Positions 42,676 through 43,976 of a stretch of 43,976 nt of DNA are shown here, piece after piece. The first letter of the stretch is position 1, and each line of letters begins with the position of its first letter. A program made the position numbers and the translations under genes. This DNA is from Paracoccaceae bacterium (GTDB taxonomy: Bacteria > Pseudomonadota > Alphaproteobacteria > Rhodobacterales > Rhodobacteraceae): the NCBI GenBank assembly GCA_028097405.1, contig JAOHEK010000024.1, forward strand, positions 1-43,976, written 5' to 3'. The notes under the pieces are model-generated. The model worked only from the letters and a program-made list of their open reading frames with translations, was not told the DNA's origin and did not search any database.

Positions 42676-43611
42676 TTATAGCAAGCCCTTCAATACAGAC
42701 GTAAATGACTCAATCTGTTCATCCGAAAATTCACCAAATGCAGCCTCAGCGTGAGCGCTGGCAATCTCCCAGCATTCATTGGCTTTGGCTTGTCCGACAT
42801 TTGTCAGCAATAGTTCTTTACCCCGGTTGTCGACCATGCCTCTGTAGGTCAGATTCATCAACGCCTCTTCAACCTCCTCTAATGGCGCGTTGACGTGAAC
42901 AGCCAATTTCTCAGCGTTGAGCCCGGCAATGTCGCTAATTACAAGTAAACTACGCGACTCGATCAGGTTCACGTCCAGCGCCGTTATCTTTGGTTGGTAG
43001 CGGTCCTGATAAGCGCGGATAGCCCGCAACATCATGAAGAATTTGTGGTTTCCCATGCGCCCATCGGACGGCATATCTTCGACATCGGCGTTTGGTTTGG
43101 GGCCAACGCCAGGGTGGCTAAACACCATCGAATAAGACCCCTGATGGAAACACAACGGTGCGCGGCCAAAATCGTCAAATACGATTACTTTGCCGACGAA
43201 TATCCAATGATCACCCCCGTCTAGTTTATCATAGGTTTCGCATTGAAAACGGCCTGCGCAATTGGGAAAGATCGGTGCCCCACCCAAGCCCTTGTCCCAC
43301 GCGAAACCGGCAAACTTGTCCTCTTGCTGCTGCGCAAAATGGTTGGACATGTCCATCTGGTCGGATGCCAAAATATTAACCGCAAAGTGTGAAGCAGACT
43401 CAAATATTTCACAGCTTCTTGCGTCCTTGATGCAGCTCCAGAGGATGAGCGGGGGATCCATAGATAACGAGTTAAAGCTGCTCGCGGTTACGCCAACCTT
43501 CTCTCCACCGACGCCTTCTGCTGTGATGATCGTCACACCAGTCGCAAAGTTGCCAAGCGCTCGGCGAAAGGCCTTCGGGTCAAAATCGGAGTTTCTTACG
43601 GGATTGATCAT
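42676..43611 (-). CDS. Flavin reductase-family protein with C-terminal winged-helix-like domain
   Basis: 311 residues from ATG 43611 (AAGGACGC upstream); open frame continues further upstream but has no family similarity. The N-terminal 160 residues are a flavin reductase-like FMN-binding domain (ALGNFATGVTIITA, VGVTASSFNSLSMDPPLILW, HFAVNILASDQ, HWIFVGKV), as in HpaC-type reductases that feed reduced flavin to two-component monooxygenases. The last 130 residues (LNAEKLAVHVNAPLEEVEEA, LTYRGMVDNRGKELLLTN) look like a MarR-type winged helix, a known fusion. No partner monooxygenase lies in the window. The gene is bracketed by two IS6-family ends. Confidence 0.82.
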   Translation of the reverse strand: MINPVRNSDFDPKAFRRALGNFATGVTIITAEGVGGEKVGVTASSFNSLSMDPPLILWSCIKDARSCEIFESASHFAVNILASDQMDMSNHFAQQQEDKFAGFAWDKGLGGAPIFPNCAGRFQCETYDKLDGGDHWIFVGKVIVFDDFGRAPLCFHQGSYSMVFSHPGVGPKPNADVEDMPSDGRMGNHKFFMMLRAIRAYQDRYQPKITALDVNLIESRSLLVISDIAGLNAEKLAVHVNAPLEEVEEALMNLTYRGMVDNRGKELLLTNVGQAKANECWEIASAHAEAAFGEFSDEQIESFTSVLKGLL

Positions 43612-43745
43612 CGTCGCGTCCTTACTTTTGCAATGCGGATCGCTGAGGTGTTTTACAACATAGGCTAGCGTTCCCCCTACATTGCTCTGCATTTTAAACC
43701 ATGTGTTCGAGGACCGAAACCCATGTTGACAGAACCTGCGGCGCA

Positions 43746-43976
43746 GGATCTGTCGCAAACTTTGCGGCGATGTTCTATCATTTCGCATGACATGTCGATG
43801 AGGTAGGACGATGTTGTCTTTCAAAGGCGCGCAACTCCCAAAAGAGGTTATCCTATACGGCATGTCGTTTGCTGCATCGGAGGGTCCTCATATTCTAATG
43901 AGGGGCACAGAAGCCGCGATACGCGGCGCGCCAAGTTTTAGATACACCGCCGCAAGAACTAGTGTTGAAGACGTCT
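43746..43976 (+). pseudogene. IS6-family left end and truncated transposase start, plus orientation
   Basis: GGATCTGTCGCAAACTTTGC (43746-43765) is an IS6 terminal repeat, and 65 bases on an ATG (43811) opens MLSFKGAQLPKEVILYG, the IS6 transposase N-terminus. From about codon 18 the match is lost (MSFAASEGPHILMRGTEAAI), although the frame stays open to the window edge. It is a truncated copy, oriented opposite to the remnant at 42474. Confidence 0.6.

Noticed and set aside
43612..43863. N-terminal extension of the flavin reductase
   Set aside because: The extra residues cross the IS6 end and lack similarity; the MINPVRNSDF start with a ribosome binding site fits the family.
1..43976. CRISPR arrays, tRNA or rRNA genes
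   Set aside because: No regularly spaced direct repeats, cloverleaf-like sequence or conserved rRNA segments were noticed on reading; a covariance-model search was not possible here.

Overview
The window looks like an accessory stretch of chromosome or chromid from a marine alphaproteobacterium of the Roseobacter group (Rhodobacterales). The reasons are the gene families present (two TRAP transporters, a type-I-secreted RTX protein, YaeQ, a split PqiA, an aryl-sulfatase/phosphonate-monoesterase-like enzyme), the moderate GC content, and an unusually high load of insertion sequences and decayed genes. That load is reminiscent of cold-water genera such as Octadecabacter. The genus is an inference; no rRNA or marker gene is present.

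Region 1 (1-10.2 kb) is a damaged surface-polysaccharide/lipid A locus. It holds the C-terminal end of an LpxL-type acyltransferase, a GT4-like glycosyltransferase, an FkbM methyltransferase fragment joined directly to a WaaA (Kdo transferase) tail, and a GT17 glycosyltransferase. Next comes mobile debris (an IS200-type transposase remnant, a MobA/MobL relaxase pseudogene, IS21-like ends). UDP-glucose dehydrogenase and a UDP-glucuronate-type epimerase then diverge from a shared control region, followed by a secreted glycoside-hydrolase-like RTX protein and a sulfotransferase. Together they suggest an acidic, possibly sulfated exopolysaccharide and an enzyme acting on it.

Region 2 (10.4-15.7 kb) is a translationally coupled pqiA-pqiA-pqiB-pqiC operon (MCE-type envelope lipid transport) with PqiA split into two half-proteins. 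It is followed by a decayed BCCT transporter and a yaeQ gene.

Region 3 (15.7-22.6 kb) is a mobile-element graveyard around two intact hydrolase genes (an LpqC-like esterase and a metallo-beta-lactamase-fold enzyme). It contains IS110 fragments, two copies of the same tyrosine recombinase at different stages of decay, and a complete IS3-family element with a 3-bp target duplication.

Region 4 (22.6-33.3 kb) is catabolic. A LysR regulator diverges from a sulfatase, a TAXI-type TRAP receptor, a fused TRAP permease and an FAD aromatic hydroxylase. A second LysR regulator diverges from a two-gene operon encoding an HD-domain protein, whose metal ligands match the PhnZ-type mixed-valent di-iron oxygenases, and a membrane fatty-acid-hydroxylase/sterol-desaturase-family protein. 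This oxygenase pair is the most novel-looking system in the window.

Region 5 (33.3-44.0 kb) is a catabolic block between insertion sequences: IS481 abutting an outer-membrane beta-barrel remnant, IS1182, a carboxymuconolactone-decarboxylase-family protein, an EthD-like protein, a complete DctPQM TRAP transporter, and a flavin reductase with a C-terminal winged-helix-like domain. The reductase is bracketed by two outward-facing IS6-family ends. No tRNA, rRNA or CRISPR array was seen.
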